Positions 1 to 6,365 of a stretch of DNA of 10,996 bases are shown here, piece after piece; position 1 is the first letter of the stretch; every line of letters begins with the position of its first letter. Position numbers and translations under genes: made by a program. This DNA comes from Myxococcales bacterium. Lineage in GTDB: Bacteria > Myxococcota > Myxococcia > Myxococcales > Anaeromyxobacteraceae. The notes beneath the pieces were generated by a model. It ran no database searches and was not told the origin of the DNA. It worked only from the letters and a program-made list of their open reading frames with translations. Where the stretch lies: positions 1-10,996 of the forward strand of contig JAJZTO010000056.1 of assembly GCA_021848865.1 (NCBI GenBank). Reading direction: 5' to 3'.

Positions 1-781
1 CCATGGCGAAGGCCTGGCGGTCGTCCACCTGGCGGACGTCGTCCAGCACCTGGAGGTCCATGGCCCCGCACATCATGTCCTCGCCGATGCCCTCGACCTT
101 GTAGACCTTGGGCGCGACCAGCTTCCCGGTCTTGAACATCGAGTGGTAGACGGAGCCGACCGGGTCCACCCCGACGTTCCGGATGCGGGGGTTCCGCTCC
201 TTGAAGAACCGGCCGCAGCCGCTCATGGTGCCGCCGGTACCCAGCCCGGCCACGAAGGCGTCGAAGGCGCCGCCGGTCTGCTCCCAGATCTCCGGGCCGG
301 TGAGCCGGTGGTGGGCCTCGACGTTGTCGAGCGAGTGGTACTGGTTCACGTAGAAGCTGTGGGGCGTCTCGGCGGCGATGCGCTTGGCCACCGAGTAGTA
401 GGAGTCGGGCGAGTCGGCCGGCACGTTGGTGGGGGTGACGATCACCTGGGCGCCGAAGGCCTTGAGGGCGTCCTGCTTCTCCTTGGACATCTTGTCCGGC
501 ATGGTGAAGACGCAGCGGTAGCCCTTCACGGCCGCGGCCATGGCCAGCGCCACGCCGGTGTTGCCGCTGGTGTTCTCGACGATGGTGCCGCCCTTCCGCA
601 GCAGCCCGGCCTTCTCGGCCTTGTCCAGGATGAAGAGCGCCATCCGGTCCTTGATGGAGCCGCCCGGGTTCAGGTACTCGAGCTTGACGAGCACCGTGGC
701 GTCGCCCGGCCCGACGACCTTCCGCAGCTTCACCAGCGGCGTGTGGCCGATCGCCGAAAGGACGTTCTCGTGGTAGGCCAT
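1..781 (-). CDS. cbs: Cystathionine beta-synthase, PLP-dependent (3' end beyond window)
   Basis: A fold-type II PLP enzyme, predicted to condense serine and homocysteine to cystathionine in the cytosol (first step of transsulfuration). I translated 260 residues from the ATG at 779-781; the 3' end lies beyond the left edge. Visible motifs are the Schiff-base lysine in NPGGSIKDR (K44), the substrate loop TSGNTG (71-76) and the phosphate-binding GTGGT (181-185). The stretch with MPDKMSKEKQDAL (94-106), TPTN, DSPDS, NQY and, near the end, VEGIG follows cystathionine beta-synthases more closely than CysK-type cysteine synthases (MPE-MS-EK, TPTN, DSPES, DQY, VEGIG). The asparagine loop begins EN rather than the usual EP. 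Whether a C-terminal CBS-domain pair follows cannot be seen. GGAG sits about 10 nt upstream of the start. It diverges from the amgK-like gene. A cysteine synthase is the main alternative. Confidence 0.88.
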   Translation of the reverse strand, partial: MAYHENVLSAIGHTPLVKLRKVVGPGDATVLVKLEYLNPGGSIKDRMALFILDKAEKAGLLRKGGTIVENTSGNTGVALAMAAAVKGYRCVFTMPDKMSKEKQDALKAFGAQVIVTPTNVPADSPDSYYSVAKRIAAETPHSFYVNQYHSLDNVEAHHRLTGPEIWEQTGGAFDAFVAGLGTGGTMSGCGRFFKERNPRIRNVGVDPVGSVYHSMFKTGKLVAPKVYKVEGIGEDMMCGAMDLQVLDDVRQVDDRQAFAM

Positions 782-820
782 GCGCGACGCTCCGGAGTGG
801 CTCGGGACGGGGGTTTCGCG

Positions 821-850
821 CTTATAGGCGCCGGCCCGCGGGGGTGTCAA
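821..850 (-). promoter_or_regulatory. Sigma-70 promoter of the cystathionine beta-synthase gene
   Basis: On the minus strand, a perfect -35 TTGACA (845-850) is followed after 18 bp by TATAAG (821-826), which matches five of six -10 positions. Transcription would start near 814 and leave a leader of about 33 nt before the ATG at 781. The -35 box overlaps the GTG at 844 that opens the longer reading frame of the divergent kinase, which is a further reason to place that gene's start at 874. Confidence 0.75.
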
Positions 851-860
851 CGCGAGCGGC

Positions 861-868
861 GGAGGAGG
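861..868 (+). promoter_or_regulatory. Ribosome binding site deciding the kinase start at 874
   Basis: GGAGGAGG lies 5 nt before the GTG at 874-876. The upstream in-frame GTG at 844 has no purine-rich site at a suitable distance, so translation most likely starts at 874. Confidence 0.75.
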
Positions 869-873
869 ACGGC

Positions 874-1947
874 GTGAGCGCAGGCGCGGTGGGATCCGGG
901 GGCGGAAGCACCGAGGCGCGGGTGCGCGGCGCGGTGTCGCGGGCCACCGGCGGCGACGCCTCCGGCCTCCCGGTCCGCCGGCTGGCGGGCCACGCCTCGA
1001 TGCGCAGCTACTGGCGCGCCGGCACCCCGCCGGACTCGCTGGTGGTGATGGTCATGCCCCCGGACGCCCGGCCGGAGGAGGTCACCCGGGGCGGCCCGCC
1101 CGAGGTCGATCCCTTCGCCGACGTGCAGGCCTTCCTGCGGGAGCTGGGGGTGCGGGTGCCGGAGATCCGGGCCTTCTACCGGGACGACCCGGAGGGCGGG
1201 CTGGTGGTCCTCGAGGACCTGGGCGACGAGATGCTGGAGACCCGGCTCCTGGCCGGCGCCGCCCCCGAGCCGCTCTACGCGGGGGCGGTGGACCAGCTGG
1301 CGCGGCTGCGCGCCCGCTCCGAGGGCTCGACCCACCGGTGCATCGCCCTCTCCCGCCGCTTCGACCGCGAGCTGTACCGCTGGGAGCTGGATCACTTCCG
1401 CGAGTGGCTGCTGGAGGCCTGGAAGGGGGCGCGCCTCTCGCCGGCGGAGCGCGAGGTGGTGGACCGGGAGTTCGACCGCATCGCCGGGACCCTGGAGGCC
1501 GAGCCGCCGGGCTTCACCCACCGCGACTACCAGTCGCGCAACATCATGGTGCTCCCCTCGGGCGAGCAGGCGGTCATCGACTTCCAGGACGCGCTGCTCG
1601 GCCCCCGGCAGTACGACCTGGTGGCGCTGCTGCGCGACAGCTACGTCGAGCTGCCGGACGACCTGGTCGAGCGGATGCTGTGCCGCTGGCTCGACGCCTT
1701 CGCCGCGGCCGGCGGGCCGCGGCTCGCCTCCGGTCCCTTCCGCGAGGGCTTCGACCTGATCACGGTGCAGCGCAAGCTCAAGGACGCCGGCCGCTTCGTC
1801 TTCATCGACCGCGTCCGGGGCAACCCCGGCTTCCTGCGCTCCATCCCGGCCTCGCTGCGCTACGTGCGGGAGGCCCTGGCCCGCCGTCCCGACCTCGCCG
1901 CCCTCCAGGAGATCCTGGGCCGGCACGTGCCGGAGCTGGCGCGCTAG
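874..1947 (+). CDS. amgK: AmgK-like anomeric sugar kinase (MurNAc/GlcNAc-1-kinase), APH fold
   Basis: A 357-residue aminoglycoside-phosphotransferase-fold kinase. AmgK phosphorylates the anomeric carbon of N-acetylmuramate or N-acetylglucosamine, by-passing de novo UDP-MurNAc synthesis in peptidoglycan recycling. The catalytic loop is HRDYQSRN (H216, R217, D218, N223) and the metal-binding motif is DFQD (236-239), followed by GPRQYDL. Downstream, DLITVQRKLKDAG and ALARRPDL match the DLMGVQRHLK and RRPEL blocks I recall from Pseudomonas AmgK, not generic APH proteins. The N-terminal VVMVMPP corresponds to the VVMDAPP strand. The start is GTG 874, set by a strong ribosome binding site; GTG 844 is possible but overlaps the divergent promoter. 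It converges on actP. The usual partner MurU is not adjacent, but a nucleotidyltransferase lies at 9867. Sugar specificity is inferred from family resemblance alone. Confidence 0.85.
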   Translation: MSAGAVGSGGGSTEARVRGAVSRATGGDASGLPVRRLAGHASMRSYWRAGTPPDSLVVMVMPPDARPEEVTRGGPPEVDPFADVQAFLRELGVRVPEIRAFYRDDPEGGLVVLEDLGDEMLETRLLAGAAPEPLYAGAVDQLARLRARSEGSTHRCIALSRRFDRELYRWELDHFREWLLEAWKGARLSPAEREVVDREFDRIAGTLEAEPPGFTHRDYQSRNIMVLPSGEQAVIDFQDALLGPRQYDLVALLRDSYVELPDDLVERMLCRWLDAFAAAGGPRLASGPFREGFDLITVQRKLKDAGRFVFIDRVRGNPGFLRSIPASLRYVREALARRPDLAALQEILGRHVPELAR

Positions 1948-1972
1948 GGCCGCGGGCGGGGGGAGCGCGGCC
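1948..1972. terminator. Hairpin between convergent amgK-like and actP genes
   Basis: GGCCGCG (1948-1954) pairs perfectly with CGCGGCC (1966-1972) around an 11-nt loop. It fills the whole gap between the two convergent stop codons and could act in both directions. No T-tract follows on either strand, so efficient intrinsic termination is uncertain. Confidence 0.45.
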
Positions 1973-3558
1973 TACTCGGCGCCGACGCCCAGGTAGGTGC
2001 GGAGCTTCTCCTCCTCGAACGCCTCCCGGGCCTTCGGCTCGTCGGTGAGCAGCGACACCAGGATGCCGACGGCGAAGGCCGCGGTCATGGAGACGATGGC
2101 CGGGTTCTTCAGCGGGATGATGCCGTGGGGCTGCCCGGCGGCGTCGAGGTGGCCGAGCACCTCCCCCCAGACGGTGGGGGAGAGGAAGATCATCACCACC
2201 GAGAGCACCGCGCCGGTGACGATGGACCAGACCGCGCCCAGGGTGGTGAAGCGCCTCCACACCACCGACAGGAGCAGCGCCGGGAAGTTGGCGCTGGCGG
2301 CGATGGAGAAGGCCAGGCCCACCATGAAGGCCACGTTCTGGCCCTCGAAGGCGATGCCGAGCAGCACCGCGGCGATGCCGAAGACGACGGTGGCGGCGCG
2401 GGCGGCCTTCACCTGCTCCTCCTCGGTGGCGCGCCCGCCCTTGAGCACGCTCACGTAGATGTCGTGGGAGTAGGCCGACGCCCCGGCCAGCGTCAGGCCG
2501 GCCACCACCGCCAGGATGGTGGCGAAGGCCACCGCGGCGATGAAGCCGAGGAAGGCCGGGCCGGCGAGCAGCTCGGCCACCAGCGGGGCCGCCATGTTGC
2601 CGCTCTTGTCCACGCCGGTGATGACGTCCTGCCCCACCAGCACCGCGGCGCCGAAGCCGACGACGGGGATGATCAGGTAGAAGTAGCCGATCAGGCCGGT
2701 GGCGTAGAGCACCGACTTGCGCGCCGCCTTGGCGTCGGGGACGGTGTAGAAGCGCATCAGGATGTGGGGCAGCCCCAGCAGCCCGAACATCAGGGCCAGC
2801 CCCAGCGAGATCGCCTCCACCGGGCTCGACACCAGCCCTCCCGGCTCCAGCATGGCCTGGCCGTACCGCTGCGAGACCGCGGCGTAGAGGTTGGTGGCGT
2901 CGAAGCCGAAGCGGAACAGCACCAGCAGGGTGAGGATGGTGACGCCGATGAGCAGCAGCACCGCCTTGATGATCTGCACCCAGGTGGTCGCCAGCATGCC
3001 GCCGAAGAGGACGTAGGCCAGCATCACCGCGCCCACGATCAGCTCGGCGTACTTGTAGGGGATGCCGAACATGAGGTGGACCAGGGAGCCGGAGCCCACC
3101 ATCTGGGCGATGGTGTAGAAGAGCACGGTGGCGATGCCGCCGAAGGCGGCGGCGATGCGCACCGGCGTCTGGCGCAGCCGGAAGGCGACCACGTCCGCGA
3201 AGGTGAACTTGCCCAGGTTGCGCAGCGGCTCGGCCACCAGGAACATCAGCGCCGGCCAGCCGGCCAGCCAGCCGGTGGCGTAGATCATCCCGTCGTAGCC
3301 CTTCAGGGCCACCATCCCGGCGATGCCGAGGAAGGAGGCGGCGCTCATGTAGTCGCCGGCCAGCGCCAGGCCGTTCTGGCCGGCCGAGACCGAGCGGCCG
3401 GCGGCGTAGTACTCGCTGGAGGTGCGGGTCTTGCGGGCGGCGAAGTAGGTGATGACCAGCGTCAGGGCCACGATGGCGAAGAAGAAGCCGACCGAGGCGG
3501 CGGTGGGCTTGCCGAGCGAGGTCTGGACCTGGGCGCCGGCGGCGAGGACGGGAACCAT
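1972..3558 (-). CDS. actP: Cation/acetate symporter ActP (sodium:solute symporter family)
   Basis: A 528-residue inner-membrane permease that imports acetate and similar short carboxylates with a cation. The sequence is nearly all hydrophobic helices (about 13) and carries long blocks shared with E. coli ActP: QNGLALAGDYMSAASFLG (61-78), RNLGKFTFADV, AQMVG, YVLFGGMLATTWVQIIKAV, GLPHILMRF, AFATILAVVAGLTLAGASA and QNVAFMVGLAFSIAAS. The family is usually about 550 residues and this copy is slightly short at the N-terminus. It begins MVPVLAAGAQ, a shorter leader than in E. coli. The ATG at 3556-3558 has GGAG 7 nt upstream. The reading frame stays open upstream as far as 4884, but that part is antisense and non-homologous. 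It is 23 bp downstream of yjcH, so the two form one operon. The N-terminal motif blocks and gene order make this assignment firm. Confidence 0.96.
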   Translation of the reverse strand: MVPVLAAGAQVQTSLGKPTAASVGFFFAIVALTLVITYFAARKTRTSSEYYAAGRSVSAGQNGLALAGDYMSAASFLGIAGMVALKGYDGMIYATGWLAGWPALMFLVAEPLRNLGKFTFADVVAFRLRQTPVRIAAAFGGIATVLFYTIAQMVGSGSLVHLMFGIPYKYAELIVGAVMLAYVLFGGMLATTWVQIIKAVLLLIGVTILTLLVLFRFGFDATNLYAAVSQRYGQAMLEPGGLVSSPVEAISLGLALMFGLLGLPHILMRFYTVPDAKAARKSVLYATGLIGYFYLIIPVVGFGAAVLVGQDVITGVDKSGNMAAPLVAELLAGPAFLGFIAAVAFATILAVVAGLTLAGASAYSHDIYVSVLKGGRATEEEQVKAARAATVVFGIAAVLLGIAFEGQNVAFMVGLAFSIAASANFPALLLSVVWRRFTTLGAVWSIVTGAVLSVVMIFLSPTVWGEVLGHLDAAGQPHGIIPLKNPAIVSMTAAFAVGILVSLLTDEPKAREAFEEEKLRTYLGVGAE

Positions 3559-3581
3559 GGGTGATCTCCGGGGGCGGGTGG

Positions 3582-3920
3582 CTACTTGCGGAGCAGCCCC
3601 TTGAGCCGCTCGACCTCGGGGTCGTACCTCCGGTTGGCCCACCGGACGTAGACGCCGGTGAGCACCCAGGCGGCCACGATCGCCCCGATGCCCAGCGGGA
3701 TCGCCAGGGTGGTCACCGCCCCGATCCGCCGCGAGACCAGCTCGCGGTCGGCGGCGATGAGCAGGATGAAGCCGTAGTAGCTGAGGAAGAGCAGCGCCAG
3801 CATCAGGACGCTCACCGACCAGCGCTTGCGGACCAGCGCGCGGAACTCCGGCGACTCGACGATGTCGTGGGCCTGCTTCCCGGCGGCGGGCCGGTCGGAC
3901 GGTGCGTGGGCGCTCTCCAT
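3582..3920 (-). CDS. yjcH: DUF485 inner-membrane protein YjcH, ActP partner
   Basis: A 112-residue membrane protein of the DUF485 family, which is normally encoded directly before actP; its molecular role in acetate transport is not established. After a cytosolic N-terminus of about 30 residues containing SPEFRALVRKRW (compare NAHFRELVEKRQ in E. coli YjcH), there are two hydrophobic helices: VLMLALLFLSYYGFILLIAA (38-57) and IPLGIGAIVAAWVLTGVYV (about 74-92). The charged C-terminus contains RWANRRYDPEVERLK. The IPLGIG and VLTGVY blocks are hallmarks of the family. The ATG at 3918-3920 has GGGGAG 7 nt upstream. It is the first gene of the yjcH-actP operon. Family identity is firm; function beyond linkage to acetate uptake is inferred from context. 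Confidence 0.93.
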   Translation of the reverse strand: MESAHAPSDRPAAGKQAHDIVESPEFRALVRKRWSVSVLMLALLFLSYYGFILLIAADRELVSRRIGAVTTLAIPLGIGAIVAAWVLTGVYVRWANRRYDPEVERLKGLLRK

Positions 3921-3949
3921 GCGGTGGCTCCCCGTGGTCGTTGACGCCC

Positions 3950-3978
3950 CTCATAGCAAGGCGCGGCAGGCCTGGGAA
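3950..3978 (-). promoter_or_regulatory. Candidate promoter of the yjcH-actP operon
   Basis: On the minus strand, TTCCCA (3973-3978) is followed after 17 bp by TATGAG (3950-3955), preceded by TG at the extended -10 position. Each hexamer matches four of six consensus bases. The predicted start near 3943 leaves a leader of about 22 nt that includes the GGGGAG ribosome binding site of yjcH. I looked for a sigma-54 GG-N10-GC element in the same region and did not find a good one. Confidence 0.4.
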
Positions 3979-4037
3979 GCGCGCCATCGGGCGCAGGCGC
4001 GCGCCCGGCCCGTTTGCCCGCGAGTGCGGTGCCCGGA

Positions 4038-4055
4038 CGCAATTCTTGCCGCAAT
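4038..4055. promoter_or_regulatory. Alternating GCAA/TTGC inverted repeats upstream of yjcH-actP
   Basis: GCAA-TTC-TTGC (4039-4049) runs directly into TTGC-C-GCAA (4046-4054), and CGCAAT occurs twice 12 bp apart (4038 and 4050). This lies in the most AT-rich part of the divergent intergenic region, about 60-80 bp upstream of the candidate yjcH promoter, where an activator could bind. No regulator family can be assigned from sequence alone. Confidence 0.25.
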
Positions 4056-4121
4056 CCATGCGCCGGGACGCCGCGCAAGCGTCGGCTGACCCCGGTCCAC
4101 CCCGCGTGGTACGGTCCGGAT

Positions 4122-4141
4122 CGCCGCCCGGCCGGGCGGCG
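4122..4141. repeat. 20-bp perfect palindrome just upstream of the phosphoesterase start
   Basis: CGCCGCCCGG at 4122-4131 is followed immediately by its exact reverse complement, ending 11 nt before the ATG at 4153. It occupies the place where a ribosome binding site is expected, and none is obvious there. It could be an operator dimer site or a structure that limits translation, though GC-only palindromes arise more easily in DNA of this composition. Confidence 0.4.
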
Positions 4142-4152
4142 CGCACCCCGCC

Positions 4153-4893
4153 ATGAAGCTCGCGCTCCTCGCCGACGTGCACGCCAACCTCGAGGCCCTC
4201 ACGGCCTGCCTGGCGCACGCCGCGGAGCAGGGCGCGGACCAGTTCGTCTTCCTCGGCGACCTGGTCGGGTACGGCGCCGATCCCGGACCGGTGGTGGACC
4301 TGGTGGCCGGCTACCGGGAGCAGGGGGCGGTGGTGGTCCGGGGGAACCACGACCACGCGGTCGTCGCCCGGTCGGAGACCATGAACCCGGCGGCGGAGCG
4401 GGCGGTGGACTGGACCCGCGACCGGCTCTCCACGGCGCAGCGCGCCTTCCTGGAGGGGCTGCCGCTCACCGAGCGCCGCGGCGACACCCTCTTCGTCCAC
4501 GCCAGCGCCGAGGCCCCGTCGCAGTGGATCTACGTGAGCGACCCGCTGCGCGCGGCCCGCAGCCTCGCCGCCGCCGACGCCACCTACGTCTACTCCGGCC
4601 ACGTGCACGAGCCGGTGCTCTACTACGCCGGCGCCGGGGGGCGCCCCATGCCCTTCCGGCCGACGCCGGGCGTGCCCATCCCGGTGGCGCCGCACCGCCG
4701 CTGGCTGGCCATCGTCGGCTCGGCCGGGCAGCCGCGCGACGGCAACACCGCCGCCTGCTACGCGCTGGTGGACGACGCGGCCCCGAGCCTCACGTTCCAC
4801 CGCGTGCCCTACGACTGGGCGGCGGCGGCGGCCAAGGTGCGGGCGGCGGGGCTGCCGGAGAGCCTGGCGCGCCGCCTCGCTCACGGGGAGTGA
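4153..4893 (+). CDS. Calcineurin-like metallophosphoesterase (YfcE/ApaH-like, COG0639 type)
   Basis: A 246-residue cytosolic phosphoesterase with a dinuclear metal centre. All five metal-binding blocks are present: ADVHAN (D8, H10), GDLVGYGADP (D36), GNHDH (N65, H66), FVHAS (H116) and SGHVH (H150, H152). The GDLVGYG form, in place of the GD--DRG motif of PPP-type protein phosphatases, places it with the prokaryotic metallophosphoesterase subfamily often annotated as diadenosine-tetraphosphatase-related. The natural substrate is unknown: a phosphoprotein, nucleotide or phosphodiester are all possible. It has no signal peptide or membrane helix. The ATG at 4153 is the natural start because the D-x-H strand follows at once. 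A 20-bp palindrome lies where the ribosome binding site should be. Its stop codon overlaps the ribosome-binding/start region of the kinase gene, so the two are probably co-translated and may act on one pathway. Confidence 0.9.
   Translation: MKLALLADVHANLEALTACLAHAAEQGADQFVFLGDLVGYGADPGPVVDLVAGYREQGAVVVRGNHDHAVVARSETMNPAAERAVDWTRDRLSTAQRAFLEGLPLTERRGDTLFVHASAEAPSQWIYVSDPLRAARSLAAADATYVYSGHVHEPVLYYAGAGGRPMPFRPTPGVPIPVAPHRRWLAIVGSAGQPRDGNTAACYALVDDAAPSLTFHRVPYDWAAAAAKVRAAGLPESLARRLAHGE
4885..4890 (+). promoter_or_regulatory. Ribosome binding site deciding the kinase start (TTG at 4899)
   Basis: GGGGAG, inside the last codons of the phosphoesterase gene, is 8 nt upstream of TTG 4899-4901. The alternative GTG at 4890 overlaps this same site and has no other one at a workable distance. 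The placement within the upstream gene suggests translational coupling. Confidence 0.6.
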
Positions 4894-4898
4894 ACGCC

Positions 4899-6293
4899 TT
4901 GGCCGATCCTCTCGAGCCCGGCCGCGTGGTGGACGGCTTCCGCGTCGAGGAGCGGATCCACTCGGGCGGCATGGGCGTCGTCTACCGGGTCACCGGCCGC
5001 GACGTGGCGTTCCCCATGATCATGAAGGTGCCGCGCCTGGGGCCGGGCGAGCCCGGGGAGGCGGTGGTCACCTTCGAGGTGGAGAAGATGGTGATGGCGG
5101 CGCTGAAGGGGCCGCACGTCCCCCGCTTCGTGGCCGCCGGCGACCTGGCCCGGCAGGCCTACCTGGTGATGGAGCGGATCGAGGGGCGCTCGCTCGCCGA
5201 GTGGAATGGCCGCGGGCCGATCCCGCTGGAGGAGGTGGTGCGCATCGGCGTGGCCCTGGCCAGCGCCCTCCACAGCCTGCACCAGCAGGAGACCATCCAC
5301 CTCGACCTCAAGCCCTCCAACGTCATCCTCCGCGAAGGCGGCGAGGCGGTGCTCATCGACTTCGGGCTGGCGCACCACGGCCACTATCCGGACCTCCTGG
5401 CCGAGGAGTTCCGCCACCCCATGGGCTCCTCACCCTACCTCTCGCCGGAGCAGGTCGTGGGCGTGCGCAACGACCTGCGCAGCGACATCTTCTCCCTGGG
5501 GGTGGTGCTCTACGAGCTGGCCACCGGCCGGCTCCCCTTCGGCGCGCCCACCACCTCGGGCGGGCTGCGCAAGCGGCTGTGGCGCGATCCCGTCCCGCCG
5601 CGCGCCCTGGTCCGGTCGCTGCCGGAGTGGCTGCAGGAGGTGCTGCTCCACTGCCTGGAGCCCCGGGCCGCCGACCGCTACGCCTCGGCGGCGCAGGTGG
5701 CCTTCGACCTCCTGCACCCGGACCAGGTGGTCCTGACCGAGCGAGGGCGGCGCCGGCGGCGCCTGGGCCTGGGCATGCGCTTCCTGCGGTGGGTGCGGGC
5801 CGCGGGCTACGAGGAGGCGTCCCTGCCGCGGCCCTCGGCCCACCTGTCCGGCGCCCCCATCGTCCTGGCGGCGGTGGCCACCGCCCACACCAACGAGGCG
5901 CGCAACGAGGCGCTGCGCCTGGCGGTGCGGCGGCTGGTGGTGGCCGGCGAGAACACGCGCCTCGCCTGCGTCACCGTCATCAAGCCGTCGCCGGAGATGG
6001 TCGGCGCCTCTCCCGACCAGGCCGCCACCAGCCAGCGCATCAAGCACCTGGTCCTGCTGCGCCACTGGGCCGAGTCGCTCCGCCTGCCCCCGGAGCAGCT
6101 CTCCTTCCACGTGCTGGAGGGGGGCGACCCGGCCGACGCGCTGCTCGAGTACGCGCGCGCCAACCGCGTCGATCACCTGGTGATCGGCGCGCCGCCGCGC
6201 GACGTCACCCTCGGAGGCCTGCTGGGCACGGTGGCCACCAAGGTGGCGCTGGACGCGCCCTGCACGGTGACGGTGGTGCGCCCGCAGTCCTGA
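4899..6293 (+). CDS. Soluble Ser/Thr protein kinase fused to a C-terminal universal-stress-protein domain
   Basis: A 464-residue two-domain protein (467 if GTG 4890 is used). Residues about 14-275 are a Hanks-type kinase: glycine loop HSGGMGVVY (21-29), ATP lysine K43 in IMKVPR, alpha-C glutamate E62, catalytic loop HLDLKPSN (D136, K138, N141), IDFG (D154), SPEQ in place of APE, and SDIFSLGVVLYELATG. Two features are unusual: the first glycine of the loop is His21, and HRD is HLD, so it is a non-RD kinase. After an arginine-rich linker (RGRRRRRLG), residues about 318-464 form a Usp domain that ends IGAPPRDV...LLGTVA...APCTVTVVRP. Its G-2x-G-9x-G(S/T) nucleotide motif has Pro at the second glycine, so ATP binding there is doubtful. 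There is no membrane helix, unlike PASTA kinases. The overlap with the phosphoesterase gene suggests paired signalling. The kinase identity is firm; the targets are unknown. Confidence 0.92.
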   Translation: MADPLEPGRVVDGFRVEERIHSGGMGVVYRVTGRDVAFPMIMKVPRLGPGEPGEAVVTFEVEKMVMAALKGPHVPRFVAAGDLARQAYLVMERIEGRSLAEWNGRGPIPLEEVVRIGVALASALHSLHQQETIHLDLKPSNVILREGGEAVLIDFGLAHHGHYPDLLAEEFRHPMGSSPYLSPEQVVGVRNDLRSDIFSLGVVLYELATGRLPFGAPTTSGGLRKRLWRDPVPPRALVRSLPEWLQEVLLHCLEPRAADRYASAAQVAFDLLHPDQVVLTERGRRRRRLGLGMRFLRWVRAAGYEEASLPRPSAHLSGAPIVLAAVATAHTNEARNEALRLAVRRLVVAGENTRLACVTVIKPSPEMVGASPDQAATSQRIKHLVLLRHWAESLRLPPEQLSFHVLEGGDPADALLEYARANRVDHLVIGAPPRDVTLGGLLGTVATKVALDAPCTVTVVRPQS

Positions 6294-6313
6294 CGGGGGC
6301 CGGGAACGCGAAC

Positions 6314-6343
6314 GCCCCCTCACGCCGGTGGGCGGCAGGGGGC
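6314..6343. terminator. Strong hairpin terminator between convergent genes
   Basis: GCCCCCT (6314-6320) pairs with AGGGGGC (6337-6343), and within it GCCG (6324-6327) pairs with CGGC (6333-6336), leaving only a CAC bulge and a 5-nt loop. It lies between the kinase stop at 6293 and the minus-strand stop at 6366, so it can serve both genes. No clear T-tract follows. An alternative stem, GGGGGC 6295-6300 with GCCCCC 6314-6319, would compete with it. Confidence 0.6.
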
Positions 6344-6365
6344 GCCGGGTGCAGGCGGGTGCGAT

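Noticed and set aside
847..1926. A 359-residue minus-strand frame opposite the AmgK-like gene
   Set aside because: No motif is visible, the composition is typical of an antisense shadow, and the plus-strand frame has intact kinase motifs.
2125..3564. A 479-residue plus-strand frame opposite actP
   Set aside because: Its product is dominated by Gly, His, Gln, Glu and Asp, the usual composition of an antisense frame of a hydrophobic membrane protein.
3956..4152. Sigma-54 promoter for yjcH-actP
   Set aside because: GG and GC doublets near ATTGCGGCAAGAATTGC do not have the required 10-bp spacing (8 or 15 bp found).
1972..4884. A single 970-residue minus-strand reading frame
   Set aside because: Only 1972-3558 encodes ActP. 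The upstream part is out of frame with the real yjcH gene and antisense to the phosphoesterase, rich in Arg/His/Gly with no motif. It is an open frame caused by high GC content, not a fusion protein.
4014..4898. N-terminal extension of the kinase frame back to 4014
   Set aside because: This stretch overlaps the phosphoesterase gene in another frame and encodes Arg/Gly/Pro-rich sequence; the kinase glycine loop begins only after 4899 and a ribosome binding site supports TTG 4899.
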